In this document: positions 36,301-46,365 of the stretch, piece after piece
Position numbering within the stretch: position 1 is the stretch's first letter
Layout: every line of letters begins with the position of its first letter
Assembly: GCF_052324685.1 (NCBI RefSeq)
Contig: NC_135218.1
Location: 12,190,858 to 12,254,857, forward strand
DNA length: 64,000 nucleotides
Source: Brachyhypopomus gauderio
Lineage: Eukaryota; Chordata; Actinopteri; Gymnotiformes; Hypopomidae
Reading direction: 5' to 3'
The notes under the pieces: model-generated
Databases searched by the model: none
What the model saw: only the letters and a program-made list of their open reading frames with translations
What the model was told of the DNA's origin: nothing
Program-made: the position numbers and the translations under genes

Positions 36301-37480
36301 CAGTATAGCAGTATTTATAGCCAAAACATTGCCAACCATGTTCTGCAGTCATGGTGATAGAAATCATGATCACTGAGAATTTAACTGAATTAAGCTACTT
36401 AATTATTTTGCCAAGACAGGGGAAGTGGAATGAATATCTCCGTGGTTAGACTCAAGAATGATTTTCTTCAAGAGGCTAATAGCACCTGCTTAGAAACTAT
36501 GTAGATGTTGTATTGATTTATTCTTCAACCTTATGAATATGACCAGAGTATATTCATTGTAAAAGCCTTAAATACAATAAAGAAATTAGATTTAGCAATT
36601 GAAGATTTTTGATTGAAGAAATCAAGAGGATAAGGGAAGTGACACTGGGGGATGGAGAAGGGAATGTGCTGGTGGGAGATGTGGTCATGGGCAGAGACAG
36701 TTGTTTGCTCTGACATGGCATTTCTTTGTGTGAAAGTCAGTCATGCAAGAGACCTAAAGTACCTAAGGTAATCATTAATCCACTGTTATGATCCGTTTAA
36801 ACTAAATTTTGCTCAGGCTTCCTGGATTGTGTTGATTCCAATAATTTTACCTGGATTGCACTAATTAGAAAATCTAGCAAGCTTGAGCAAAATCCTGGTG
36901 AGGACTTTTACTTTCTGAACCTGGAATTGACACCTCTGCGCTTAAAAATAACTAGTCATTAGTGTAACTATATAGATCATAGTTGTTTTAAAAGAACTCC
37001 GGTCTGACACTTCAGAAGTTTGTCTTAATGAAATTACTTTTAGGACTATGGAGGATTTTTTTGACTAGAGTACTGACTAGAGGGGCAGTACTGCTCCACC
37101 CTGTCTCCACCTATCTCCAACCATAATGGCCCTCTCCCCTTCCCCTTTAAAATGCTACAAAATGTTGTAATTATTTGTGTTTTCTGGTCCACAAATGTGC
37201 TCCATTAATCTAATTTCTGTTTTTGTTTTATTTCTTTTTCTTCTGATCTCCAGTTAGTGCACTTAAAATCTCTTCTACCTACAAACACTGTTTTCTGACA
37301 TATGAGCCAGTTTAGACCAGCCTCTTGGTCTCCCATTCTATAATACGACTAAGAATGCTGTGGAAACCCATCTCCTGTATTTTTAAACTCCTCTTATTTG
37401 GGTGTCTGCTGGTTTTTCATTCTGTAATATTTTCAATCCTGTAATGAAACTGAAAATAAACTTCCATTTGTAGGTCCGAG
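33327..37480. other. 3' flank of copy B and right end of duplicated unit B, no gene
   Basis: 33327-34880 aligns in blocks with 15580-16740 downstream of copy A. Examples are CATCAGCAAGGACAT, GTGATTGTCAGATGTCAT, ACCATTGATTAATATTCTTT and GTCAAAGCAAATAC. 37155-37400 aligns with 17190-17400. The intervening 34900-37150 has no counterpart in unit A and no recognised gene. A small repeated GGTCTACCAT motif occurs near 35370-35410. Confidence 0.5.
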
Positions 37481-38137
37481 TGGATCCATTTGTGGATTCA
37501 AATTAATGTGCGCAGAGACCTGGTTTTGATTTCTCACTCTTGCAGTTTAGCTTGATGGTTCTGCATACTGTGACATTTACTGTTCTTTCCAGTGTCTCAA
37601 TACTTCAAAGAAGATATAGTCTCCTGAGAATCAGTACATAACTTGAAAAAAGTATTAAAACAAAAGTGTTGCAGTATAAGGGATTTTTGTTGTATAAGTG
37701 GGATAGCATATGATGATGATTTTGAGGTTTCTCAAACAGACCAGGTCAAACACTTCTCAATTGTATAGTCAAGTGAAATGTGAAAATTTTTAGGATTGCT
37801 CAATTACAAGTAATACATTTATAATAAAATGCAAAATGGATATGTTTTTATCAACATAATAAAAAAAATATATTTTCTTGATTGATGAAGAGGAATTGTT
37901 TATAGCTACCTGAGTGAGTGCAAGACAGGTTTATTCAGAAATGATCATGTTCTATGGTTGTGCCTTGTTTTGTGTTTTCTCAAGTGAAATATTTGAGTTC
38001 ATATAAAAACTACATACTCAAAACAATTTTCAACTTAATTTGCTCATTAAAATATTTGAAAGAAGTAGGATAGAAAATGATGAAATTGAACAGAATAAAA
38101 GTATAACAAAATCAGAAATGGACAACCTTCCATTACC
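37481..38137. other. Intergenic, no gene seen
   Basis: AT-rich sequence up to the LTR retrotransposon. No coding frame. Confidence 0.45.
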
Positions 38138-38284
38138 TTACGTGTATGTATATATCTTGTAAATTACAATTTCTGTATAATACACCTTTAACCACCCACT
38201 CCTGTTGTCCCATCATCACTTACATTCGCACTGCTGTTCGCATACACCACTGTTACGGTCCTCACGCCTAGACAGGCCGTAACA
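38138..38284 (+). repeat. Left LTR segment (147 bp)
   Basis: Identical by eye to 42673-42819. It ends CCGTAACA, and TGTTACGG 34 bp earlier is its inverted complement, giving a hairpin at the LTR end. The right copy is preceded by about 330 bp of plausible LTR or 3' UTR sequence that is missing on the left. Confidence 0.75.
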
Positions 38285-38288
38285 GAAT

Positions 38289-38301
38289 TGGGGGCTCGTC
38301 C
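38289..38301 (+). promoter_or_regulatory. tRNA-Pro primer binding site
   Basis: TGGGGGCTCGTCC lies 4 bp after the LTR. It matches the first 13 bases of the well-known PBS complementary to the 3' end of tRNA-Pro, and would prime minus-strand DNA synthesis. Confidence 0.65.
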
Positions 38302-38392
38302 TCCTTTCTTTTGGCTCTTTGTTTGCTGCTTCTTTTGGTTTTGGCTGGTGGGTTTTGTTCTTTGTGGGTGGGGGTGTGTGTGTGTATGTAAA

Positions 38393-41300
38393 ATGCCGGA
38401 CTTTGACCTTACCCAGTTCACTGTTTATCCGACTCTTGAACAGTTTGATGATTGCCGCAAGGTTGACTTATTGTTGGTGGCTGATTTCTTTAGTGTGGAT
38501 GTGCCTCGTTTGGCTCCCAAGAGAGAGATTAAGAGGATTTTGGAGGCACAGTTGGTTAAGGACGGGATCTTGCCAGACCGAGACAAATCGCCTGGTGTTG
38601 CACCGAGTTTGGCCCAGGGGCTGGAAGCAGCGGAGGCTGTAACCGACTTCATGGCTAGGCCCAGCATGGAACCTGGTGTTTACCGTTCTTATGAGGTGGA
38701 TCCTGTGCTAGCAGTGAAACTGAAGGAGCTAGAGCTGGAAATTAAGATACAGGAACGCGAGGCAGAGCTACTCAGAGTCAGGGGGTTGCAAGTGGAGGCT
38801 GACAAAGAGATTACCCTGAAGAGGTTGAGTATGGGCTTGGAGAAACCTATACCTTATCCTCGGAAGGTAACCTCACCAGCACCAGCTCCCCTTTCTCACG
38901 TGAGTTCACCAGTCCCTATGCCTCGTTCCTCACGTACATCTACAAGTCCAGCAAGCCCAACCGTGAGTACTGCTTTTGATGTCAGTAGACATATTGGCCT
39001 AGTTCCTGTGTTCAGGGAAAATGAGGTAGATGCCTATTTCCCCATTTTTGAGCGCATAGCCACCACACTTAGTTGGCCACAGAGTCTTTGGTCGCTGCTG
39101 CTACAGTGTAAACTTGTAGGAAAAGCGCAGGAAGTGTGTTCCTCTCTGTCTCTTGAACAGAGCTTAGATTATGACATTGTAAAATCCACTATATTGAAAG
39201 CATACGAGTTAGTACCTGAAGCCTATCGACAGAACTTCAGGCGTCTGGCTAAAACCCAGAGCCAGACCTTTGTTGAGTTTGCTAGAGAGAAATCTCTCCT
39301 ATTTGATAAGTGGTGTGCAGCCTGCAGTGTAACAACTCTTGATCAACTCAGAGAGCTTGTGTTGCTAGAAGAGTTTAAGAATTGCCTTCCTGAGAAAATG
39401 GTGGTCTACCTTAATGAACAGAAGGTAGTTACTTTGTCTTCTGCTGCTACATTGGCAGACGAATTTGTGCTGACACACAAAACTGTATTTCATTTGACTC
39501 CCCGAAGTGTAAACCCTAGTCGACCTGTTATGTCCAGACCTGTTGCTTCTTCAGAGTCTCGGGAAAACACTTCAGCCACAGACAAACGGGAATGTTTTTA
39601 TTGTCATATGCAAGGCCATCTCATTGCTGCATGTCCTACTTTGAAGCGTAAAAATGATCGTCAAAACCCTACTGTGAAGAAAGTCAATGCTTTTAGTTCC
39701 AGCACTACAGAGGAGACACTAGGATGTCGAGCCACTGTTTCAGCCACAGTAGACCCTGTGTTTAAACCATTTGTGTTTTCTGGGACTACCTCACTAACTG
39801 AGGATTGTACACATAAACAGCCCATATCCATCCTACGGGACACTGGGGCTGCTCAGTCATTTATTTTGGAGAGTGTGTTGCCATTCTCTGCAGAGTCTTA
39901 TTGTGGTAGTGATGTGCTTGTCCAAGGAATAGAACTTGGAGTACTTAGGGTTCCTCTGCATCGTGTATATCTATGTACTGAGGCGCTTACTGGCTATGTA
40001 AAAGTTGCGGTCAGTTCTAAACTGCCTGTCACAGGTGTGTCGTTTATTCTGGGCAATGATCTTGCTGGTGGTACACTGTTCACTCTACCAGAAGTGGTAG
40101 ATGAACCTGTGGATGTTTCACTCGATAAAGACCTTGATGCAGTGTTTCCTACATGTGTGTTGACTCGTGCACAGGCACGTAAATTCGGTGACATAGATTT
40201 GGCAGAGACATTTATGAATCCTAACCCTGTTGTGCCCCCTAGCCCTGTTCCTGATGTGACAAGGGATATTAGCAAACGTGAGTTGGGATCACAAGTAGAG
40301 GAGTCCAGTGTTCCTCCTCCTGTTACTAGAACAGCATTAATCAGAGCACAAAGGGCTGATCCAAGCCTGGTCCCTTTCTTTAATGCAGTTACGGAAAACC
40401 CTCTCTCACTAGACACTCGTGTGACATATTTTTATACAGATGGAGTCCTGATGAGAAAATGGTCTCCAGCAAATGCCAGTGGTGTGTGGGATGATGTGCA
40501 CCAAATAGTAGTTCCCCAACCATTTAGAACGCATGTTTTGTCCTTAGCCCATGACCACCCCTTGTCGGGTCATTTAGGCATTCGAAAAACAGTTCAGCGC
40601 CTATTGCAGCATTTCTTTTGGCCAGCAATGAAATCTGATGTTGTTAGTCATTGTCGGTCTTGCCATACCTGTCAACTTGTTGGGAAGCCAAATCAGGCCA
40701 TTCCTTCTGCTCCTCTCTGTCCCATACCTGTGGTAGGAGATCCATTTGAACGGTTGTTGATAGACTGTGTTGGACCTTTACCGAAGTCTCGTTCAGGAAA
40801 TACTTACCTTCTGACCATAATGTGTGCTGCTACAAGGTTTCCTGAGGCCATTCCATTACGCTCGTTGAAGTCAAGATCTGTAATAAAAGCCCTTGTAAAA
40901 TTTTGTACTACCTTCGGTTTGCCAAAATGTGTACAATCGGACCAAGGGTCCAATTTCATGTCAAAACTCTTTGCTCAAGTTATGTCAGATCTGCATATAC
41001 AGCACCAAGTGTCGAGTGCTTATCATCCTGAGTCCCAGGGAGCTCTCGAACGCTTCCATCAGACGTTTAAGTCTATGTTGCGATCATATTGCTTGGAAGT
41101 AGGAAACGATTGGGATGAAGGTGTCCCATTACTGTTGTTTGCCATCCGTGATACAGCGCAAGAGTCCACTGGTTTCAGTCCCAATGCCTTGGTATTCGGA
41201 CGCTCAGTCCGTGGCCCACTCAAATTGCTTTATGAGCAGTGGTTAGCTTCCCCTACAACTCGTTCCTTTGAAACTGTAGACCACTATGTCAGTAAGTTAC

Positions 41301-42346
41301 GTGAACACCTTAAGGTAGCTCGTGAAACAGCTAAGCAGAATTTGTGTGTAGCTCAGCAAGCTATGAAGAAGAAATTTGACAGACACGCTGTTGCTCGTTC
41401 ATTTAATGTTGGTGACAAGGTCCTGGTTCTGTTACCCATGTCAGGTTCTACCCTACAGACTCGCTTTTCGGGACCCTATGTGGTCCAGCAGAAACTGTCC
41501 TCAACAAACTATGTGTTGACAACCCCTGATCGTCGGCGTAAGTCACGTCTTTGTCATATTAACATGCTCAAGCCATATGTTGATCGCCCCACAACTGTAA
41601 GTGCTACAGCTGTTGCTCAGTTGTCAGTCCCTGTGCCAGTAGCATCTGCATCACTTGAGTATGCCCCTGAACAGGATGACCTTCACTTGGGTAGGAGCTG
41701 TGTTCCGAGTGCTAGACTTGCTAACTCTGAGGCATTAAAGCACCTGTCTGAGAAGCTGTCTTATTTACCTTTGGCTGCTCAGTCTGATCTTAGATCTTTG
41801 ATTGCTAGGTTTCCTTCTCTTTTTGTTGATGTCCCTACGTGTACCTCCGTACTAGAACACGACATTGATGTCCAAGGTCACCCACCTATTAAACAACATC
41901 CTTATCGTGTAAACCCTCACAAACGCTCCCTTCTGATGAAAGAGACGGATTACATGCTTAATAACAATCTTGCAATCCCTAGCAGTAGTTCATGGTGCTC
42001 ACCCTGTCTTTTAGTACCAAAGCCTGATGGTACTTATCGCTTCTGTACTGACTACAGAAAAGTGAATGCAGTCACCATACCAGACTCGTTTCCTCTTCCC
42101 CGAATGGAAGATTGTGTAGACCGTGTGGGGTCTGCAAAGTTTGTTAGCAAACTAGACCTTCTAAAAGGTTATTGGCAAGTTCCCCTGACTGCTCGTGCTG
42201 CTGAGATTTCTGCCTTCGCTACGCCAGACAACTTCCTACAATATACAGTGATGGCTTTTGGGTTGCGAAATGCTCCTGCACTATATAAGGCCCTTCCCGG
42301 TGCCTCCCAGCGAGACATTTTTGCTCCTTGGTGGTGTTGGTGTTAG
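38393..42346 (+). CDS. Gag-protease-integrase-RT polyprotein (truncated)
   Basis: The frame opens at 38288, but the first sensible ATG is 38393 (MPDFDLTQFTVYPTLEQF), giving 1317 aa. It starts with a helical gag with a Glu/Lys-rich coiled-coil (about residues 100-145) and a SCAN-like capsid region (about 200-360). A CCHC knuckle at about 401 (CFYCHMQGHLIAACP) and a protease DTGA at about 482 follow. The integrase zinc-binding HHCC is at about 719-757. The catalytic core has Asp near 790 (LLIDCVGPL), Asp near 850 (VQSDQGSNF) and Glu near 886 (HPESQGALERFH). RT motifs are VPKPDGTYRFCTDYRKVN at about 1206 and SKLDLLKGYWQVPL at about 1252. It then ends in an unrelated tail rich in Trp and Cys. The integrase looks intact; RT lacks its active-site aspartates, so the copy is not autonomous. 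Confidence 0.85.
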   Translation: MPDFDLTQFTVYPTLEQFDDCRKVDLLLVADFFSVDVPRLAPKREIKRILEAQLVKDGILPDRDKSPGVAPSLAQGLEAAEAVTDFMARPSMEPGVYRSYEVDPVLAVKLKELELEIKIQEREAELLRVRGLQVEADKEITLKRLSMGLEKPIPYPRKVTSPAPAPLSHVSSPVPMPRSSRTSTSPASPTVSTAFDVSRHIGLVPVFRENEVDAYFPIFERIATTLSWPQSLWSLLLQCKLVGKAQEVCSSLSLEQSLDYDIVKSTILKAYELVPEAYRQNFRRLAKTQSQTFVEFAREKSLLFDKWCAACSVTTLDQLRELVLLEEFKNCLPEKMVVYLNEQKVVTLSSAATLADEFVLTHKTVFHLTPRSVNPSRPVMSRPVASSESRENTSATDKRECFYCHMQGHLIAACPTLKRKNDRQNPTVKKVNAFSSSTTEETLGCRATVSATVDPVFKPFVFSGTTSLTEDCTHKQPISILRDTGAAQSFILESVLPFSAESYCGSDVLVQGIELGVLRVPLHRVYLCTEALTGYVKVAVSSKLPVTGVSFILGNDLAGGTLFTLPEVVDEPVDVSLDKDLDAVFPTCVLTRAQARKFGDIDLAETFMNPNPVVPPSPVPDVTRDISKRELGSQVEESSVPPPVTRTALIRAQRADPSLVPFFNAVTENPLSLDTRVTYFYTDGVLMRKWSPANASGVWDDVHQIVVPQPFRTHVLSLAHDHPLSGHLGIRKTVQRLLQHFFWPAMKSDVVSHCRSCHTCQLVGKPNQAIPSAPLCPIPVVGDPFERLLIDCVGPLPKSRSGNTYLLTIMCAATRFPEAIPLRSLKSRSVIKALVKFCTTFGLPKCVQSDQGSNFMSKLFAQVMSDLHIQHQVSSAYHPESQGALERFHQTFKSMLRSYCLEVGNDWDEGVPLLLFAIRDTAQESTGFSPNALVFGRSVRGPLKLLYEQWLASPTTRSFETVDHYVSKLREHLKVARETAKQNLCVAQQAMKKKFDRHAVARSFNVGDKVLVLLPMSGSTLQTRFSGPYVVQQKLSSTNYVLTTPDRRRKSRLCHINMLKPYVDRPTTVSATAVAQLSVPVPVASASLEYAPEQDDLHLGRSCVPSARLANSEALKHLSEKLSYLPLAAQSDLRSLIARFPSLFVDVPTCTSVLEHDIDVQGHPPIKQHPYRVNPHKRSLLMKETDYMLNNNLAIPSSSSWCSPCLLVPKPDGTYRFCTDYRKVNAVTIPDSFPLPRMEDCVDRVGSAKFVSKLDLLKGYWQVPLTARAAEISAFATPDNFLQYTVMAFGLRNAPALYKALPGASQRDIFAPWWCWC

Positions 42347-42672
42347 TTATTAGTATTCTGCATTTGTACCTCATCTTAGAACTCTGGTTTTTTGACTGCT
42401 TTGAACTTGTTTATGCTTTTTGCCTTTGCCCCTCTTGGATTGTCTGCCGGTTGTACATTTTGTAAATATTCTATGTGTTGTTGGTGTTCTGGTAAGTAGG
42501 GAGTGGCTGCCATTTTGTTTTGGGATTTGGGTTTGTTTGTATGGTTTTTTTGTTAGGGAGTTAGGGTAGTATTGTATGTTTGTTTTCTGTTAGAGTAATT
42601 AGTGTTTGGTTTATTTTATAGTTCAGTTCTGTTTGTTATGTTGGCCTGGGCCACTCCTGAAGCTGAGACCAG

Positions 42673-42819
42673 TTACGTGTATGTATATATCTTGTAAATT
42701 ACAATTTCTGTATAATACACCTTTAACCACCCACTCCTGTTGTCCCATCATCACTTACATTCGCACTGCTGTTCGCATACACCACTGTTACGGTCCTCAC
42801 GCCTAGACAGGCCGTAACA
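42673..42819 (+). repeat. Right LTR segment (147 bp)
   Basis: Direct repeat of 38138-38284 with no difference seen. The LTR probably extends leftward from 42673, but its start is unproven. Confidence 0.75.
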
Positions 42820-44777
42820 ATTGTTCACTCTTCTATTGTGTGTATGGGGTGACATTTGCATATATAACCCTCGCATCATATTTCTCCTGTGGATATGTAG
42901 CTGCCACCCTCTGTTGACTATCACATTTTCTTCCACATTAAGACACACAACTGAAATCTTAATGGATTAAGCTGACAAGCTTGTAAAATACATTTTATGA
43001 TTGACCAAGATATGCTATCAGTCGATTTAGATTTCTAATCAGTAAGCACAAAAACATTTAAACATTAACATTGTGAATTAAGCACAAAAACACAAATGCA
43101 ACAACTTAATTCATTTCTTCTTTTGTAGATATTTAGGTCTGTCTAAATGCATCAAAACTGTAAACAAAAAGATTTAATAACAATCAACTTAAAATGTTAT
43201 TTCTTACAGGACTATGCTGATAATCTCAACAATCTGAAATGGGAAATTACTTAAAAGGAAAATACAATGCAAATATTTTTTAAATCAACATCAGACACTT
43301 AACATGCATTTTTCCAAAAGCATCACACTGTTATGATCATTATTTAATGGTAGAGTGTAATTAATAATCCTTGCTACTATGTTTTGGGAAATTATTCTAG
43401 ATGAAAGTAGTGGTAATTTTTCAGGTATGTGGCCAAATGACACATGAATAAATGTTTAAGGTGTGTAAAAATAACGAAATGCAAAAAAAACTATGTAACA
43501 GACTATAGACTGAAGTCAAGAACATATCCTGTTTAACAGGTTTAAAATTTGTTGTTCCTATAAATTATGTTCCCAAGTCTAAGACAGACCCAGAAGCCTC
43601 CACTGAAGCATGCAACAGTCTCTTTAAATAAACGTGTGTATGTGTATATGTTTGCACATGGACGAGTGCATGTGTGTACATGTACGAGTGTGTGTCTGTA
43701 GGCATGTACATGCAGATGTTTTGTGTAGACCTGGGCCTGCCTCAAGGTACAGTTCACATCAGGAGATTCCAGAAATGAAGATTCTTAAGAGACTTTCTCT
43801 GGCTATCTGCGCATATGCAGGACAGACTTCCACTCAGCCAGACAGTCATCAGTGGGTTCCCATAGGGAATATTGCACGTTGTGTCAACAGATTAGCAAAG
43901 ACAAAACTGGCTAAAGGGGACATTACAGTATTGTGGAGTTCAGCTGTCCATTGTGGTCGTTTGTCTAAACACCATGAAATATCCCAAAATGTCTTCTACA
44001 CACCACAACACTGCAAAAAAAATTCTCCCAATTATTATCTGACCCTACAGAATTAAATATGCCCATATCTTGTATACAGTACATGTGCCTTGCAGAGTTG
44101 GGTGCATATGACAAAGGTTGAGTGTTGAATCCCAGTGGCTGTGTGGATTGTGCGTGGTTTGGTTATTGTTTATCTGTTGGAATGTAACGTAGGTTTACAG
44201 CCTCTGCAGTGTTCGTTGCTCTTACTCACAATTTGTCCTAGCCTCATCACCTTTTAGGTTCTGAGTGGTAGCAATCACATGACACATGACAGCAGTTACA
44301 TCATGAGGCTGTTGGTAAAGGCATGTGTGGGCCGGGGTTGATCCATGCCTCACATCTGGGCCCCTTTACACATGGTGTACGCAAGGAGAGTCCATGTCCA
44401 GCTTCGTCCCGTTTCAGGCACTGGCTGGTGGGATGTGGGAGTTACGATCCATCCTGACTCCGACGAGGCCTCTTCCCAACCTTACTGCTATGACCCAACA
44501 CGCCACTCTCCTCCTTTTTCCTTTTCAAACGGCCCACCTGCAGCCAAAACAACTGTAATTCCTTAAAATACAACACCTCTTGGAATTTCAGAAAATAATT
44601 CTAGTCTCAACAGGGCTTGGTGCCTCTGGAATTTACCCCTGCTGTGAGCTAGAAAGGCATAAATATGCTAATATTAAAAGATTTTGTGTGTACTATTATT
44701 CTTGTCTGTGAATTAAAAGGAAAGGTTTGGTTTACATAATTTCCATTTACTCTAAATAATAATAATCATAATAATCA
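42820..44777. other. Region downstream of fkbp5, no gene proven
   Basis: Mostly AT-rich. Two plus-strand open stretches (43735-44056 and 44325-44566) have no recognised similarity. The last coding exon and 3' UTR of fkbp5 should lie here or in 45471-46365, but no convincing candidate was found. Confidence 0.4.
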
Positions 44778-44785
44778 CCCTAGAC

Positions 44786-45462
44786 CAGTAGCAAACCGTG
44801 ACCTTTAAACCTGGGCCCGCTACCCCCCCCCCCCTCCCCCCCGAAATTTTTTTTCCCTTTCTTAATAAACTAAATAAAGAAAAACTGAGACGACAGTACA
44901 GCTTTAAAAACGCAATAAACAATAATATCTGTACTAAATAACATCTTAAGCAAAATAAGTTTCCAAACAAAATAAGGTTCACAGCTCCGTGGTTCTCGGA
45001 AGCGGAATATGTCAACAACGCGCACGAGGACGTCAAAGGGACGAATCGAAACTAGCTAGCGATGGTGCTAACGACAGCTAGCGTCGCCACAGCGGGCGGA
45101 AATTATCATACAGTTAAGCCCGCCCACTAAGAGAGAAGATATGATTGGTCAATTTTGCTGTCATTTGAAACTGGTATTGCGCTGAATTATAACTGCCAGG
45201 CCCTCTGTAAACGAACAGCGGGCATCACAGTCCTGATAGGGGGAGACACAGGCTCACAGGCTTCCACTCAACCCCTCACCTTCCAACACAGATTGAATAG
45301 ACACGGGTGAATATTTTATTTGCTTATATTTTTGTAATTGTTTAGATGTCGAATGTCAAACTGTAAGTAGATAAAATAAAATTGGATAATTATATATATA
45401 ATGCTTTAAGAATATTTTAGGCCCTCTGAGAGGGCGTAGAGGGCCCTGACGGTTCCCCACTG
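44786..45462. mobile_element. Non-autonomous hAT element with 8-bp target duplication
   Basis: Terminal repeats are CAGTAGCAAACCGTGAC (left) and GACGGTTCCCCACTG (right). They are inverted complements apart from a few changes. The element is flanked on both sides by CCCTAGAC (44778-44785 and 45463-45470). An 8-bp duplication with CAGTG-type ends is diagnostic of hAT. The 677-bp interior has no transposase. It contains a poly-C tract near 44824 and GC-rich segments. It would be mobilised only by a transposase supplied in trans. Confidence 0.85.
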
Positions 45463-45470
45463 CCCTAGAC

Positions 45471-46089
45471 AATAGCCTCTCTTTAGCCTGGTTCTGTGGT
45501 ATGGATAGTAACTATTCCAATCTATTACCACACAAATATGGTTTGGTACTGAACACATACAAACCATGGTCAGTACTGTTAGCTAACTGTGCACAATGCT
45601 GCAGAACATTTTGGGTGGCATGGCTTAATGACAAAGGGATTTGTTGACTGGTTCTACACAAGTGTAGGTAAGGCTTATCTAGTCGCCTTCTCTCTTGTTG
45701 GCAACATTTAACATTTGAATATGTCCTATGATGTTTTGCACACACTGAGAAACACTGAAAACAGAACAAGCCACTCCAGTCCATCTATTATCCATCTATT
45801 GTCAGACACATGCTGTGACCAAATTATGGCAAAAATCTCTTGTCTCTGAAGCAAGCTAATTGTAGAATAAGGAAATGAAACCAGTCTCAGGAGTTTCTGT
45901 CTGTAGGCCTGATACAGCATTAGTAAATTTTAAATATTCCACTTTTTGTTGTTTTTTTTTAGTTGTGCACTGGAGCTATATGGTTAATGTAGTTAAGTAA
46001 TGTAATTGAATCTCAGCAATACGTTTTCCATAGTCTTCATAATCTTTAAGATGATTTGGTAAAATATTAGGTGTAGTCCACATTTACAG
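45471..46089. other. No gene seen
   Basis: AT-rich stretch between the hAT element and the fkbp5 3' exons. No frame matching an FKBP51 C-terminus was recognised on the minus strand. Confidence 0.4.
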
Positions 46090-46220
46090 CTTCAATGAGA
46101 AGATCAATGCCATCAAACCTCAGGAGGCTGAGGCCCAAAAAACTAAATTTTGCATTAAGGACAAAGTTGTTTCAGCTGAAGAGGATGGCTGGCCCATACT
46201 GCTGCCACGTTCAGTACTCG
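46090..46220 (+). other. Orphan exon-like open segment, opposite strand to fkbp5
   Basis: Plus-strand sequence bounded by TTTACAG (acceptor-like) and CTCG/GTAGGT (donor-like) is open for about 43 codons. It is rich in Lys, Glu and Gln, with blocks such as NEKINAIKPQEAEAQKTK and KDKVVSAEEDGWPILLPRS. Its composition is coding-like, but I do not recognise the protein. It may be an exon of an antisense gene, an old pseudo-exon, or an inverted piece of coding sequence. Confidence 0.3.
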
Positions 46221-46365
46221 GTAGGTTTACCAAAAACATATAGTAACAGTAAATTATACAAATACATTTATAAAACTTTATATAAGACTACCAAAACCTT
46301 GCCCAGAAGAATTCCCTTGAAAGCTTGTTTAATCAATAACTCAGAGATCATGATAATGTACATAC

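Larger units (their letters stand above)
38138..42819 (+). mobile_element. Gmr1-like Ty3/Gypsy retrotransposon, 3' part of pol deleted
   Basis: A 147-bp direct repeat (38138-38284 and 42673-42819, identical as read) bounds the element. After the left copy comes a tRNA-Pro-type primer binding site, then a single long frame with the order gag, zinc knuckle, protease, integrase, reverse transcriptase. Integrase before RT is the hallmark of the Gmr1-like group of deuterostome Gypsy elements. The frame ends soon after RT motif MAFGLRNAPA, so the YxDD box, RNase H and rest of pol are gone. Sequence 42347-42672 is LTR or 3' UTR. The left LTR appears shortened at its 5' side. Good frame integrity suggests a recent insertion. 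Confidence 0.85.

Noticed and set aside
38288-38392. First 35 codons of the long retrotransposon frame
   Set aside because: They overlap the primer binding site and encode a Phe/Trp/Cys-rich low-complexity leader. The ATG at 38393 starts the gag-like sequence.
42788-42819. TGTTACGG...CCGTAACA inverted repeat read as ends of a tiny DNA transposon
   Set aside because: The same sequence ends both LTR segments, so it is a hairpin of the LTR end, not an independent element.
43634-44056. 140-codon open frame
   Set aside because: Its first part is a GT-rich low-complexity run, and the rest matches nothing I recognise.
44325-44566. Plus-strand open stretch that could be a gene
   Set aside because: No recognised motif, no splice partner, and composition does not stand out. 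Kept only as an unproven open stretch.
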